DNA from: Mytilisepta virgata
Taxonomy: Eukaryota > Mollusca > Bivalvia > Mytilida > Mytilidae
Assembly: GCA_028015205.1 (NCBI GenBank)
Contig: CM051514.1
Coordinates: 29,094,150-29,158,149 of the forward strand
Direction of reading: 5' to 3'
DNA length: 64,000 nt
Shown here: piece after piece, positions 34,070 to 45,649 of the stretch
Layout: every line of letters begins with the position of its first letter
Numbering within the stretch: the stretch's first letter is position 1
The notes under the pieces: model-generated
The model's database searches: none
Told to the model about the DNA's origin: nothing
What the model saw: only the letters and a program-made list of their open reading frames with translations
Program-made: the position numbers and the translations under genes

Positions 34070-35350
34070 ACCGTTTATATGAGTCGTTTCAGGCTCCGAG
34101 CTGCAATGCTACAAACGTAGGCATTTCGGACATTTCGCGTCAATGTTCAAGTTTTATAATACAAGGGACACGAAGACTATAAGAGCTAACAAAAATGCTT
34201 TGCGAGTGTTTGTAGATGCATTGAAAAAAAAACAGAATTTCGTTGTTTGGAAATTAATTTCATTAAACAGGTCAGAACTGGAACAATGATCACAAAAAAT
34301 CAACTGTGAAACTTCTCGAAATTTTCGGCACGAGGTGTTGTGTTAGATTATTGGCGGGTAATAACACCGGACTTTATTGTGTACTCAAAAATATATATTA
34401 CTTCGTTGTTTTTATGTTTATTATAGTTTTGATATCAAAAACGTGGACTGAATAATAATTTTTTTTTCTAAATGGTTCTCTATTTAGATTATATAGTTCA
34501 CTTGTAAGTTTTACTCGTTTAACTTTGGCCGTTTTCACACTGTTCATGTAAATCAAGCTATGTTAAAGTAATAAAAAATACGTAAGGCTCTTTTTTTAAT
34601 TCTATTAATAAACTGTGATGAATAGTGTTATTTCAACTAGTTTCTTTCAAACAGTTGAGCATTTATAATCGTTGTTTAACAAATGGGTAAAACTAAATGT
34701 AGTTACAATTTAAAAAATGTTTAAGCTACAATATGAAAATTATATGTATTAAAAAGCAACAAGAAACAAAACATATTTGTTTAATATTGTGTGTGATTTT
34801 TATTATGAAGGTGCCTCATATTTTTTTTATCATTTTATGTTATGTTTTGCATAATAAAAATTTGATAGAAAAGGTAACGTTTTAGCTCAAATAAACACAA
34901 ATTTCCCTTAGAGATGTTATGTTAAAGTAATGTACATTTTGACAACTTTACTATTTATTAAGATTCATTGGAAGCAAAACAACCAAACTTACTAGATATG
35001 AGACTTTGTTTGATTTATTAAAGTCAAGGGGTGTGATTTGCATATAATGATTTAAAATATGTGACATACATACATAAAAAAATTAGCTATGAAATTAACT
35101 GGAAACATGTGGTAAAATATGCTGTTTTGAAGTAAATTTCATCCAGCACAAGTAATAACTCAGGAGATAATAAGGATTTTTCTAAGAAAATTTGGAATTT
35201 AAGTTGTTTCACGTGAGGAACAAAACTTTATGTAATTTGATATATTTTATGATTCATCAGAAAATATTCCTTTCTAGTCTACATGCACTTAACGCTCTTA
35301 ACAAAATTACTATCTAAGCAAGGTGGGGGCTAAAGGTACATGAAGGAATC
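34070..35350 (+). repeat. Direct duplication, copy A
   Basis: Its two ends match 36,105-36,800 in the same orientation. The left block (CTGCAATGCTACAAACGTAG, GCATTTCGGACATTTCG) matches 36,130-36,180; the right block (TTTGATTTATTAAAGTCAAG, AATTTGATATATTTTATGAT, GGGGGCTAAAGGTACAT) matches 36,485-36,795. Copy A contains ~600 bp that copy B lacks. No gene is visible. Confidence 0.7.
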
Positions 35351-36104
35351 TGAAATTCGGAAAAATCAATAAGACAAGTTACTAGAGAAAATTTAAAAGA
35401 CATTTTATAATACATATTTTATGCTTTAGAGTTATTTTTTCAGTTTCCGTCTAATGGCCGTCTAGAAAATACCAGCTGGTGTAGTTATGGAGATAACTCC
35501 TACGGTCCTAGATAAATATTTCGACATGAAAGTTAACTCTTTATTCCAAAGATGTGATAACATCAGCGTTGCAATGTATTAATTTGCTGTTCATATGTTT
35601 TGAATTGATTTTTGTGTTCATTCTATAAAGACTTGTCTTGTAATTATACTTTTTCCATTTTACCACTTTAAAAGAAGACACATTACTTAGTGATGAATAT
35701 CCAAATCTGCAACTCTTATCAACCAGAGTTTGATGGGATCAGACGACTGTCAAGTGTTCCATGAAACACTAGAACGGATGTTTTCAGGAAATTAGCGTAT
35801 TCCTTGTTTATTAAATTTAATTCATTTGAAATAGTAAGAAGTTGACCTGAGGATCTTTATATATTGTTTGGTAAATTTTCAGTGATATTTTGATATCAAG
35901 TTTGTCGTGAAATTAATCTTAGCTATATAGAAACATATTAATTAGATTATTGTTATTCTTTGCATAAATATTTCTTGTTAAGTTTTTGGCTGTACGACGG
36001 AATCTGAATGAAAAAAGTATCAACCAAGTTAATATACAGCATCGTATTCGGAAATACTTCAAATTCTCGTCTTCTGTTGTTCACGGTAAATCGAACTGCA
36101 GCGA
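35351..36104. other. Spacer between the direct copies
   Basis: About 750 bp of AT-rich sequence between the direct copies. No frame, RT motif or repeat recognised. Confidence 0.4.
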
Positions 36105-36800
36105 GACCGTTAATATGAGCCATTTCAGTCTCCGTGCTGCAATGTTACAAACGTAGGCATTTCGGGCATTTCGTGACAATGTTTAAATTTCATAATACAA
36201 GACACAAAGACTATGAAAGCTAAGAAATGTAAATTGTATTAGTGTGCAGAAAAGAATTCCAAAAGCAAGAATATGATGTGATACTGAGTTTGATGGGGAA
36301 AGTAAACGTCCTTTACAACTGTAAAATGGGAGAACAAAAGTGAGAAACTTTTTCAGTGTTTGAAGATTCATTTATTCAGAAAATTAAAAAATTAAGAAAA
36401 TAACAAAATGAGAAATTGCAAGAGGAAATTAAAAAAGGTAACATTAGAACAAGAAATTATTAGATATGACATATTCCATACTTCGTTTAATTTATTAAAG
36501 TCAAAGGATGTATTTTTCAAATTATAACTTAAAATATACGTGACATACATATTTAAAAATTTTGCTATGGAATTGAAGCCGTTTTGAAGTAAATATCCTC
36601 CAGGCATAAAAATTAACGTATAAGGAATTTTGTCGTGGTTGTGATTTACAAAACTTGATTTCAAACTATAAATAATTTGATATATTTTATAATTCATTAG
36701 AACATATTCTTTTCTATGTGCAAAATTCATTTATTGTACATGTACTTTAACATCTCAACAAAATGACTATAGCAAGGTGGAAGCTAAAGGTACATCAAAT
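36105..36800 (+). repeat. Direct duplication, copy B
   Basis: Shorter partner of 34,070-35,350, keeping both end blocks and lacking the middle. The 112-codon minus-strand frame across 36,392-36,730 is not conserved in copy A, so it is not a gene. Confidence 0.7.
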
Positions 36801-38899
36801 TATCTGACAGTCGTTGCACATTATTACAAAGATTCAATAAGGTTGATCAATTTGTAAACTCTTCATCTTTAAAGCTAAATAACATGGCTTTAACATGACT
36901 TTAATAGTATGTTATGTACACTGTTCAGATTGTCAGGATAGAAAAGTGAAGGGTAAGGGTTACAAAAATTGGTTTAACCCCAACACGTACAGTTAAGTGT
37001 CTACCAAGTCAGGAGTATCCTGACTGACTGCTGTTTGTATTTTGTTCTCTTTTGTGTCATTTTTTGTCTGTTGGGTGCAGGTAGTGTGTTATTGTTGACT
37101 TATCCTATCTATTTTGTTTGATAGTATATGGACAAGGGAAAATTATTATTTGTGGAGAATCCATCGTAAGATGATGTCGTTTGAATGGCAGCAGAAGTTC
37201 CTAGGTGTTGGTTTTTTGCAATTTTAAGTGTTAGCCGTGCGCTCGGACTCGGGAGTGTACATTCTGATATTTTGACAGTTACGACATGTATATTGTACAG
37301 GAATTTATACGTCCTTTTTTTTTACCAAGTACTGGTAACAAATTTAAAAAAAATGTTAGGCCCAAATTTGCTACAAATGATTTTTCCCAGAATAACTGAA
37401 ATCCGTTCTGATCGTAAACGTTAGAAGTAGAATGTCCGACTGCAGTAAGGTATGTTGTCGAGAATTGAAAAGGATGCAGTGCCATAGATCTTAGAAATCC
37501 GTTAACACTTGTTATTTAAGTTTGAAGAATAGAGAATAGAGAATGGAAACGGGGAATGTGTCATGGAGACAAGAACCCGGCCAAACATCAGAAAACAGCT
37601 CAAGGCTACCAATAGGTCTTCAACGCAGCTATAAATTCCCGCACCCGGAGGCGGGCTTCAGCTGACCCCTAAACAATAATGTATAAAATTTCAGTAAAAT
37701 AGACGCCAAGCTAAACCCCTGAATGTGGTCCTTGTACCGATAATAAAATTCAGTAAAATTTTTGACAAGTTTGTGATATCGAAGTCCCAGGTGAAATAGC
37801 CCGTTTTCGGAAGAATAACGACAAATGCTAACCGATTTCCGTATTTGTGCGAGCTTAAAAGCAGAACTAAGTTGTAAAAATCAACAAAGTTTAATTTGTT
37901 TTTAAAATTTCCAAACGCAGTATTATCTTTTGTCAAGAATTATTCTTTTATCGCTATCGGATGACCAATGTGTTTTCTTACCTTGATTATTTATTTGTTC
38001 CGCCAGCTATCTATTTTGTTATATAAAAATTAAACAGATATATACCATTTGCAGTGGACGTTAGGGTCAAAGAATCTTCTTTTTATTGCAAGGATCACGA
38101 AAGGTCTTTGTAACGTGAAAGAATGCGTTAAGGATCCGATATGGATAGTAACCGTGTTCTTGTCAAATCAGATCAAATTAAAATGCTTTATTCATATATG
38201 AGCATATAAATCAATAAATAATTCATAAATATCAAGCATACACAACCCAAACATACATATGCCACACACAACAACCATTCACACTGATTTTATCTATATG
38301 TAAGATAATTCAAATACAGAAATAAAATAAAATATATAAATTGAATACATATAGGAAGATAGAGTTTGTACAAAGAGTGACAACTCTAACATTTATTTAT
38401 TATATATACCTTATTATGTCTGCGACATGATATGTCCAAATATGATAACTAAACACTTATATCACCACCATACAAGCATTTCTATAGTTTATATCAGAAA
38501 TTTCACTTTTTCAGGAGAGTTCTGTTAACTAACCTTGGTTTACTAAGGGACGTCACTCAATGTTTTTATTTTTAATAACCTTTACTCATTCAAGTATATG
38601 AAATCTAATATTTTTTTGTCTGTCTTTTTCTTTTCATAAAAACATTTTTTTTTTTTTATTTCTAAATAAACACATCAAATCACATACACAATAATGCAAT
38701 ATAAACAAGCTATAATATATATATATTTGAAGACATGATGGTATATTATGTATATAAATAAAGTGTAAATAATAAAATATTGAGTTTGCTAATTATTTTT
38801 CTTAAGATAGGAAAAACTTGCTTGTGACATATATTATTGATCATTGACATTTTATGTTTTTGCTTTTTGTGGTTGTATTGACTTTCCATGTAGTTCTGA
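36801..38899. other. Gene-poor stretch with one dispersed repeat
   Basis: Bases 37,530-37,740 (GAGACAAGAACCCGGCCAAA, CCGCACCCGGAGGCGGGCTT, CAGCTGACCCCTAAACAA) look like the start of a repeat I recall from mussel sequences. Elsewhere the sequence is AT-rich without a supported gene; short frames at 37,185-37,424 and 37,279-37,485 overlap on opposite strands. Confidence 0.45.
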
Positions 38900-39860
38900 G
38901 GTAGGCGTTGTTGCTGATCTTTTCCCAGTCTTATTGTTTTGAGTGTCGAAATTGCTTGATTTGTTTTCTGAACTTATGTATTTATCTAATGTTTCTTGTG
39001 TGTTTTCTACTTTTGTCTTTTTGTCTTTTTTGTTCTTTTTTGCTTGTTCTTTTCTTCATTTTGTGCAACATCAGGTGCTGTACCAAGAGTAGATTGGGAC
39101 TGATCAGTTTGAGTCAGTTATTCATTGGAATTCGTTTGTCATTCGACTCCTTAATTTTTTCTGTTTCAGCTTCATTATTTTCAACTGCATTTGATTCTTG
39201 TTCAGTGCTACAGTCAGATTGTTCGGTATTGGTATCATCATCATGTCGTTGTCGTTCTGTTCTGATTGATCTTCATGTGCATTTTCAGTGAACGGTTTAG
39301 CGCATTCAGACTGTTTATGACCTATCTGATGGCATTGTTTACATCTCAAAGTATTTTATGCATGTTTTGTCTGCGTAAGATTGCTTTGGCTGGTTTCGAT
39401 AGAAAATTGCAGCTTTGTATTTTCCAATTTCTATATATCTGGGAATGGGTTTACTAAATGGGTCACACATGTAAATGCGATCTCCGGTGAGGAAATTTGT
39501 TAGCAGTCCATCAATACGTAACCGTTCTCTCTGCATATTACGAATGCGGCAGCCAGAACGTTCCAAGAATCTTGATATCTGACCATCATCATCTGAGCAA
39601 GGAATGTCTTTTACTCTTATTCCGATATAATTAGGGTTATTATTTTTTGTAACATATGGATTTCTTGCATAAAGATTTACTTTTTTCTTTCGATTCACCA
39701 GGCCATTAATGAGGAGTTTGTTACGATCCTCTTCTTCATCAGGGTAAATTCTCCACATACCTCTGACACGTTGAAGACCTTTTAGATGGTAGTTATGAAT
39801 GTGTTCACCCACTGCTTTGCAAACTTCCTTGTGGAACAGAAATATGTCCTTGTTTGGTTA
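38900..39860 (-). pseudogene. LINE-type ORF1 (gag-like, zinc knuckle), decayed
   Basis: On the minus strand the frame from ~39,858 reads DIFLFHKEVCKAVGEHIHNY, LQRVRGMWRIYPDEEEDRNK, GIRVKDIPCSDDDGQISRFL and YIEIGKYKAAIFYRNQPKQS. A shift near 39,340 leads into CKQCHQIGHKQSEC, a CCHC knuckle (C-x2-C-x4-H-x4-C), followed by a polar, basic tail (TKKTKRQKSRKHTRN) to about 38,960. An RRM-like fold followed by zinc knuckles is the layout of nucleic-acid-chaperone ORF1 proteins in several non-LTR retrotransposons. Related proteins that I recall carry two knuckles; here YADKTCIKYFEMRCKQC suggests the first has been deleted. No endonuclease or RT follows. Confidence 0.65.
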
Positions 39861-39954
39861 ACCGCTACCAAATATATCTGATTCCAATAGAAAAACTGGT
39901 TTTGTTTGACTAAGGTGGTTATTTTCACTGCTAATCTGTTCTATGTAATTTTAG

Positions 39955-40450
39955 GTAAGAAAGCTTGAAACAGATCAACTTTGCTTATGAGGGATTCCAT
40001 AAGCAAATATTTTGCTGAGTTGAATAATACCGAAATTCAAACCCTTGGAGGACTTACCTCAGAGCGACTTGTCCGTCAGCAGGTAGATCCGATTTAAATG
40101 TACAAGATGTTATATTATTATTACTCACGTTGGGACAAATGATATTTTTCATTTATCCAGTAATCAATTTAGATCAAATATCAATTCTATAATTCAACTT
40201 ATTGCTTCTGTAAGCAGAAATTTATCGCATTCTGCTGTTATTTATTTTACCTAGACCTGCTGATTAAGGATTTTCAGAGGTTATTTAAGGCACTTTTAAA
40301 TCAGAATTCAGAGATTTTTCTTGACATCATATCACTCTTATTATTTCATTCATGTCTTGGAAAAGAAGATTTAACGACATGTTTGGTAGGTCAAAATTTC
40401 CTTTGCTTGATCAATTGCATCTACTCCATTGAACCATGCAGTCATTAATA
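39955..40450 (+). pseudogene. SGNH-hydrolase-like remnant 2
   Basis: One frame gives NTEIQTLGGLTSERLVRQQ; another gives ITHVGTNDIFHLSSNQFRSN, INSIIQLIASVSRNLSHSAV and IYFT followed by stops where the RP.D motif would be. It is collinear, in inverted orientation, with 45,650-46,190. Frameshifts and stops make it non-functional. Confidence 0.55.
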
Positions 40451-40499
40451 AGATGGTACATTTTATTTCCAATGCTTTAGCCCATTTATGGTAAACTAC

Positions 40500-41375
40500 A
40501 GAAAGGGTCTTTATCATACAGGGAGTGTGGCATTCTCCAAACACGTTACCCACTATGGTCCGCGGTCATGCTTTCCCTATCCGCCACTTGGGGACGTGCT
40601 AGGCAGCTCTCTGGGTTGAGCTCCAGTGTTTCATCACATATGCCTATTTAACATTACAGAACGATATGGATTTAACGTAATCTAATTTATGAGATGAAGT
40701 CTTTTTCATGAGATAAAAATTGAACACACAAAAAAATTCAAATGAATGAGTACATATATTTGCAATGAATATACACTGTTGGTAATTGTAAATTATTCCA
40801 AGATTTAAAAAAATCTTATTAATCCAAATTGAAATTAAGAACACTACATACACACCGAAGATATATTCTTATTTACATGTATTTATAAAAATTGACAAAG
40901 ACTGACATTTGAAGACAAAACTTGGGATGAATTCAATTTTCCATTTGTCAAGTTCCCTTTTTCATCGCTGCATGTGGTCAAAGATAAAGTAGAGGGATTT
41001 TTGCTGTCACAAAAAAATAGATTGTTGTCATCGCTCAATAGAAGATTTTATTTGTTTAGTTTACGCGGTTTTCAGCACATTTGGCTATTTCGACACGTTT
41101 TTATTGATCGAGGAAGCCGGAGTACCCGGAGAGAACTACCGACCTTCGGTATGAAAATTGGCAATCCTTGTCAATTTAGATCGGAGTCCAACACACCCGC
41201 CACACGTGAGATTCGAACTCGCAACCTCAGTGTTGACAGGCTGGTGCTCATTAGTACTCAAGACGAACTACCTAGACCACTCGGCCACCGATAAAAGAAT
41301 TATTGCACAACATCTGTAAATAGGCAATAGCAATTTAGATTTTGGACTTTGTGCAAGCATCCTTACTAAACGTGG
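40500..41375 (+). mobile_element. Partial copy of the inverted-arm element, split by a SINE
   Basis: AGTGTGGCATTCTCCAAACA, CGTTACCCACTATGGTCCGC and GAGCTCCAGTGTTTCATCAC match 53,645-53,800; TATTTGCAATGAATATACAC through TTTTTGCTGTCACAAAA match 53,995-54,150; ATTGCACAACATCTG and TTTAGATTTTGGACTTT match 54,178-54,215. The outer half of the left arm and the whole right arm are missing. Bases 41,041-41,293 are a later insertion, absent from the other copy. Confidence 0.75.
41041..41293 (-). mobile_element. tRNA-derived SINE
   Basis: Read on the minus strand it starts GGTGGCCGAGTGGTCTAGG (A box) and continues to GAGTTCGAATCTC (B box, 41,208-41,220) at tRNA-like spacing. A GC-rich central region follows (GAAGGTCGGTAGTTCTCTCC, GGGTACTCCGGCTTCCTC), then an A/T-rich 3' end. 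The conserved-looking centre fits one of the SINE superfamilies with a shared core, but I cannot assign which. The ~253 bp insertion interrupts a copy of the element at 53,390-54,910. Confidence 0.8.
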
Positions 41376-42344
41376 GGCTGCGGGGTTAACAGTTTCAACA
41401 ATATCTTTCTAGTTTTATTCATTATTTAACTTTCTTTTATTCCATTCCATCCTTAACACTGTTAATTGTGTACCCTGAATAAAGTATTTTATAGTACTTA
41501 AAAGAATATATTTGCAAATAATAATTATAGTTCATTATCATATCATTTAAAATCCGTAATTCAAGTAGAATATTCCAAGGGTCAATGTGCTTCGTTTCTC
41601 AAAATACTGTTCATGAAAATAGACAGTTCTTGTAATGAAATTGTAAGTTCCGCTCCCCATCTCCAATGTGTCTCTACAATATTAACAATGAAATGTCCAG
41701 CAGTGTAATTCTTCCGCAGTATAATTAAAGTATTCCTATCAATTGCCAGCTGTTCCCATCTCTCCACAACAGGTGTGTGGTAACTTTATATGTGTTTTAC
41801 AATAATTGTTCTAGTTAATTCATAAATGTCCAGTTGTTTCCATCCAGAATGTTCTACACAATGACTCGACTCGTTCATCAGTAAACAACATCTTATTTCG
41901 AGACCAATTACAGAATTTCAAAAACTAAATACAGCGTTTGTGTTTCTAGATATTTCTAGATAAAATTGATAAATTTTGGAAATTCAAGAAACTTAACTAA
42001 AACAACATTTGTTAAAAGAATGCAATACAGCTAAAAAGTACTCATTAACTTGAAGTTAACACAATATCTGGTTCAGATATCTGTTCTAGTAAAACAAAAC
42101 AGTGATTAGAACAGTTCCGATCAGTTCTGTGACTGGATTACCAAAGTTTAGAACCACTTCAAATCTCTGGTTTTACCACTCATAATCTCTGCTTTATTGC
42201 TTTTTCAAATATCTGGTCCGATTTATATAACTGTACACGAGCTGTTCCCTGGACATAAAGACGAGATTTAAAAAATCATTTCTGCTGAAAGCTTTTACCA
42301 TCCTCGGATGAAGATTGAATGCTTGCGCATGCATCGATATTGGC

Positions 42345-42620
42345 TACATGCTTATCCTTCCGGAGCACCTGATGTCACTCCCGTTACTTTTATGAAAGTT
42401 CACATTGCTAGTGCGTTAGTTTCTGTGCTGTCTTGTTATAGTTTTGTTTAGTTTATTATACGATTTTTATTCTTTTAGTTTGTCGCGTTTGTTTGTTGTG
42501 TTCCATTCTCTTGACTTTGTCTTTTAATTGGACTTCGAATCTGTGGACTTGTCCCACTGTTTTGTCGCTTCGGTATTCTTTTGTCGATATATAAGTAAAG
42601 AGAAAGTACGCATAAGAAAC
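42345..42620 (+). mobile_element. Penelope-like 3' tail (third variant)
   Basis: GCTTATCCTTCCGGAGCACC, TGATGTCACTCCCG and GAAAGTTCACATTGCTAG belong to the same tail block as families A and B but diverge afterwards. The reverse fragment at 5,815-5,890 is the same variant. No RT codons precede it. Confidence 0.6.
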
Positions 42621-42899
42621 TGGAAAATGCTATTTGGCATTAAAATGATATTTTCTGAGACAAAGATATGTTTCATTTCATTTTATATTCAAATATTCAA
42701 GATTATTTACCATTTATCTTATTATCAAATTCAGCATAGGTATGCATGCATTGTGAACTTTGTCCTGAAAATATAATTCTCCATTTGTAGACATTTTCCC
42801 TTCTCATCGTCTTTAAAACGTTACAAAAAAGTTAAATACTTCATGTATCTTGTCAAACGTAAATGGACGTTACAATTGTACACACTCAAAATCTCTGAA

Positions 42900-43565
42900 T
42901 TACTCTTCAAATCTTTAAATTTCTCTTTGGCAAATTTCAAAGAGAAAAGTATGTAAAATCATTTATTAGACTCAGATCAGCATCTTAAACAATTACAGGT
43001 CTTTACAACGTCAACTATACACTCAACACAAAAAATAAATGACAGTCACAATGCAAGTACATTTAACTTACTTAAACAGAAGGTATAAACACCTATTTTT
43101 CAAGACACCCGACATACATATCCGTGAGAAAATTCTGAATTACAAATATAAAAAGGGCTGGGTACATGTAATTTTCAAGAATTAAAACATTTCAGTTGAC
43201 ATAAGAAAAAGTATGATCTGTTCAGAGAAAACGGACTAGCAGAATGACCATACTAAATAAATTGAGTTAAAAAGAAAACTTTACGGAGTAGAAATTACAA
43301 GAAGGGTCAATTGCAGTGGAACAGCTAGATATAATGTTAAAATAAATGACCGAATCATAAAACATTTATAATTCTAATCTTACGTGCATGTTAACTGAAC
43401 CAAAACTAAAGCATGAAAAATAAATGATGATAATAATAGACCAAATTAAAAGATAATTAAATTTTAATTAAAAATTTTTAAAATATAAAACGATACAATC
43501 ATTTTACAAATCTTTAAATTTCTCTTTCGCAAATTTCGAAAAAAAAAGAAAAGTATGTAAATGGG
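42900..43565. repeat. Short direct repeats
   Basis: AAATCTTTAAATTTCTCTTT plus GCAAATTTC and AAAGTATGTAAA occur at 42,906-42,960 and again at 43,507-43,562. The intervening ~540 bp shows no frame. Confidence 0.5.
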
Positions 43566-43998
43566 CAAGGATGAGCACAAAACTTTCCCCTGATATTTAG
43601 ATAGAGGTCAGAGTAAATGTGGTTCCCTGTTGTATCCTAAATTCTCTAATATGGAAGAATGGATTGATTATTTTTTAAGGTCACAAACAACAATTAGCCG
43701 TTCTATGTTTTTACCCGTATCGGGGTACCCTAATATTAAAATTAATACATTTACATATTAATTTATAGAAACATTATAGCATTCCGTTGTGGCGGAAATG
43801 TAACGAAGTAGTGTAAAGCAATTTAAAATATGTTTCCGTGCTTTTATTGCCTGAAAATAAGTTTGAAAAAGGGGGATACAATTTTCCCGAAAATCCGGGG
43901 AACGACCATTTTAATCATCATTTTCCACACATTTTTTAACATTCATGTTAAATAGTTGGAATTAGAATATTTGGAATAAAGACCCAATCTCGTTTTAA

Positions 43999-45190
43999 AT
44001 CATTCAATATCTAAAATCAAAATCTTTGGCTACATGCAACAGCATAAAAACTTTCGACTTCTCTACACTCTACACTACCATACCACATTCTCAATTAAAA
44101 GATCGCTTAAAGCAACTAGTTCATCAATGTTTTTTCAAGAAAAATGGGACACGCAGGTATAAATTCCTTGTTCTAGGTAGAGAAAAGTCTTATTTCGTGA
44201 AGAACCACTCTGATTCTGACAATAAGTATTCTGAAGATGAAATTACAAACATGTTAGATTTTCTCATAGACAACATATTCGTTGAATTTGGCGGTCTAAT
44301 TTTTCAACAAACAATCGGCATTCCAATGGGAACCAACTGTGCTCCTCTCCTCGCCGATCTATTTCTGTACTCATATGAAGCGGACTTCATTCAAGGGTTA
44401 CTACGTGAAAACAAAAAGAAACTAGCCCAATCCTTTAATTTCACTTTTCGTTATATAGATGATGTGTTGTCGTTAAATAACGACAAATTCCAAGACTTTC
44501 TACATCTTATCTACCCCAGTGAGCTTGAAATTAAGGATACTACAGATACACCAAAGTCCGCTTCATATTTGGATTTGTTTCTTGAAATAGACTATGAGGG
44601 ACGTTTGAAGACAAAACTTTATGACAAACGTGATGACTTCAACTTTCCTATTGTTAATTTTCCCTTCTTAAGTAGCAATATACCAGCATCGCCTGCATAT
44701 GGCGTCTACGTTTCTCAGCTTATCCGATTTTCAAGGGCATGCGTGAGTTACCCTGACTTTCGACAAAGAGGATTACTGCTGTCACAAAAGCTTCTTAACC
44801 AGGGTTTTATCAGGGATAAGTTGATGTCATCACTTAAGAAATTTTACGGTCGTCATCATGAATTGATTGACCATTACAGTGTTCCAATATCTAAGATGAT
44901 GTTGGACCTGTTCCCACTGTCGTAACCTTTCACGTGCCTCCTACGATTTGTGACTTCCACCGGATTGACTTTGTTGAACTTCACGACGGGTGCCGTATAC
45001 GGAGCAGGAACTGCTTACCCTTCCGGAGCACATGGGTTCACTCCTGGTTTTTATAGGAGTTCGTGTTGTTCATTGTTTTTAGTTTTCTGTGTTTATTTGT
45101 TGTGCTTGTGGTTGTTCGTTTGTCTTCCCGGGTTTGTCTGTCCAATGGATTACGTTTTATTGATTGCTCCTTAGGTATATTTGTCCTTTT
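43999..45190 (+). mobile_element. Penelope-like element, 5'-truncated, with family-A tail
   Basis: The best copy in the window: an open RT domain followed by ~260 bp of non-coding 3' tail (CCGGATTGACTTTGTTGAAC, GGAGCAGGAACTGCTTACCC, TTCGTGTTGTTCATTG, and the end GATTGCTCCTTAGGTATATT). The N-terminal region that should precede the RT (present alone at 59,612-60,180) is missing. No GIY-YIG endonuclease follows the RT, so this lineage either lacks it or places it elsewhere. Confidence 0.8.
44026..44925 (+). CDS. Penelope-like reverse transcriptase domain (partial)
   Basis: About 300 codons without a stop; the frame is open from 43,999 but has no ATG near its start (TTG at 44,026), consistent with 5' truncation. 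Motif A is FDFSTLYTTIPH (D11). The fingers/palm segment IGIPMGTNCAPLLADLFLYS at ~97-116 is motif B. RYIDDVLSLNND at ~142-153 is motif C with the YIDD catalytic pair. Then come SASYLDLFLEIDYEGRLKTK and DKRDDFNFPIVNFP, and the thumb-like end FYGRHHELIDHYSVPISKMM. The short FDFSTLYT motif A and PMGTNCAP motif B fit Penelope-like RTs better than LINE or LTR types. It would copy element RNA into DNA if complete. Without its N-terminal part it is probably inert. Confidence 0.85.
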   Translation: MATCNSIKTFDFSTLYTTIPHSQLKDRLKQLVHQCFFKKNGTRRYKFLVLGREKSYFVKNHSDSDNKYSEDEITNMLDFLIDNIFVEFGGLIFQQTIGIPMGTNCAPLLADLFLYSYEADFIQGLLRENKKKLAQSFNFTFRYIDDVLSLNNDKFQDFLHLIYPSELEIKDTTDTPKSASYLDLFLEIDYEGRLKTKLYDKRDDFNFPIVNFPFLSSNIPASPAYGVYVSQLIRFSRACVSYPDFRQRGLLLSQKLLNQGFIRDKLMSSLKKFYGRHHELIDHYSVPISKMMLDLFPLS

Positions 45191-45244
45191 TACAAATTAA
45201 TATGATATTAACCAATCGGAAGTGATTGTGATATTCATTTTTAG

Positions 45245-45600
45245 GCTCAACCATCTCTTCATAACATGGCTGCGCGCAGTGACTCTTCTAGTTGTGTATT
45301 GCAACCATTAGGTGCATACAAGAACGAGGACATGATGATATGATATGAATATGAGCGCTGCTTTGTACTAGACTGACACGTTTAGCCGGATTTTTAACGT
45401 TATAGCTCAGTCCGCGGGAAAACATATCACCACACCCGGACACATTATACCGACTCCGAGCCGAAGAGTCCTTTGCTCTTACACCTTTATGCCGCATGCT
45501 TGGCGGAGTAGCAGCAAATATCAATTTTAATGTCTTTAGTTCCAACCTCCGACCGCCCGCACTCGAGGCGAGCGCGCTACCACGAGACTGCCGATGCGGT
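45245..45600 (-). mobile_element. tRNA-derived SINE-like repeat, copy 1
   Basis: The minus strand begins GGCAGTCTCGTGGTAGCGCG with an A-box-like GTGGTAGCGCGCTCGCC, then a degenerate B box (GGTCGGAGGTTGGAAC). The body (CTCCGCCAAGCATGCGGCAT, GACTCTTCGGCTCGGAGTCG, TGTGTCCGGGTGTGGTGATA, AAATCCGGCTAAACGTGTC) is shared with 62,885-63,180. Frames through it are not genes. Confidence 0.7.
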
Positions 45601-45649
45601 TTCGCTATATAAGAAACAGTCTATAAATGGGATAAAGTATGGGAAATGA

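Noticed and set aside
36392..36730. 112-codon minus-strand gene
   Set aside because: AT-rich frame inside direct-duplication copy B, not preserved in copy A.
34070..36800. LTR retrotransposon
   Set aside because: The direct copies differ greatly in length and no gag, protease, RT or primer-binding site lies between them.
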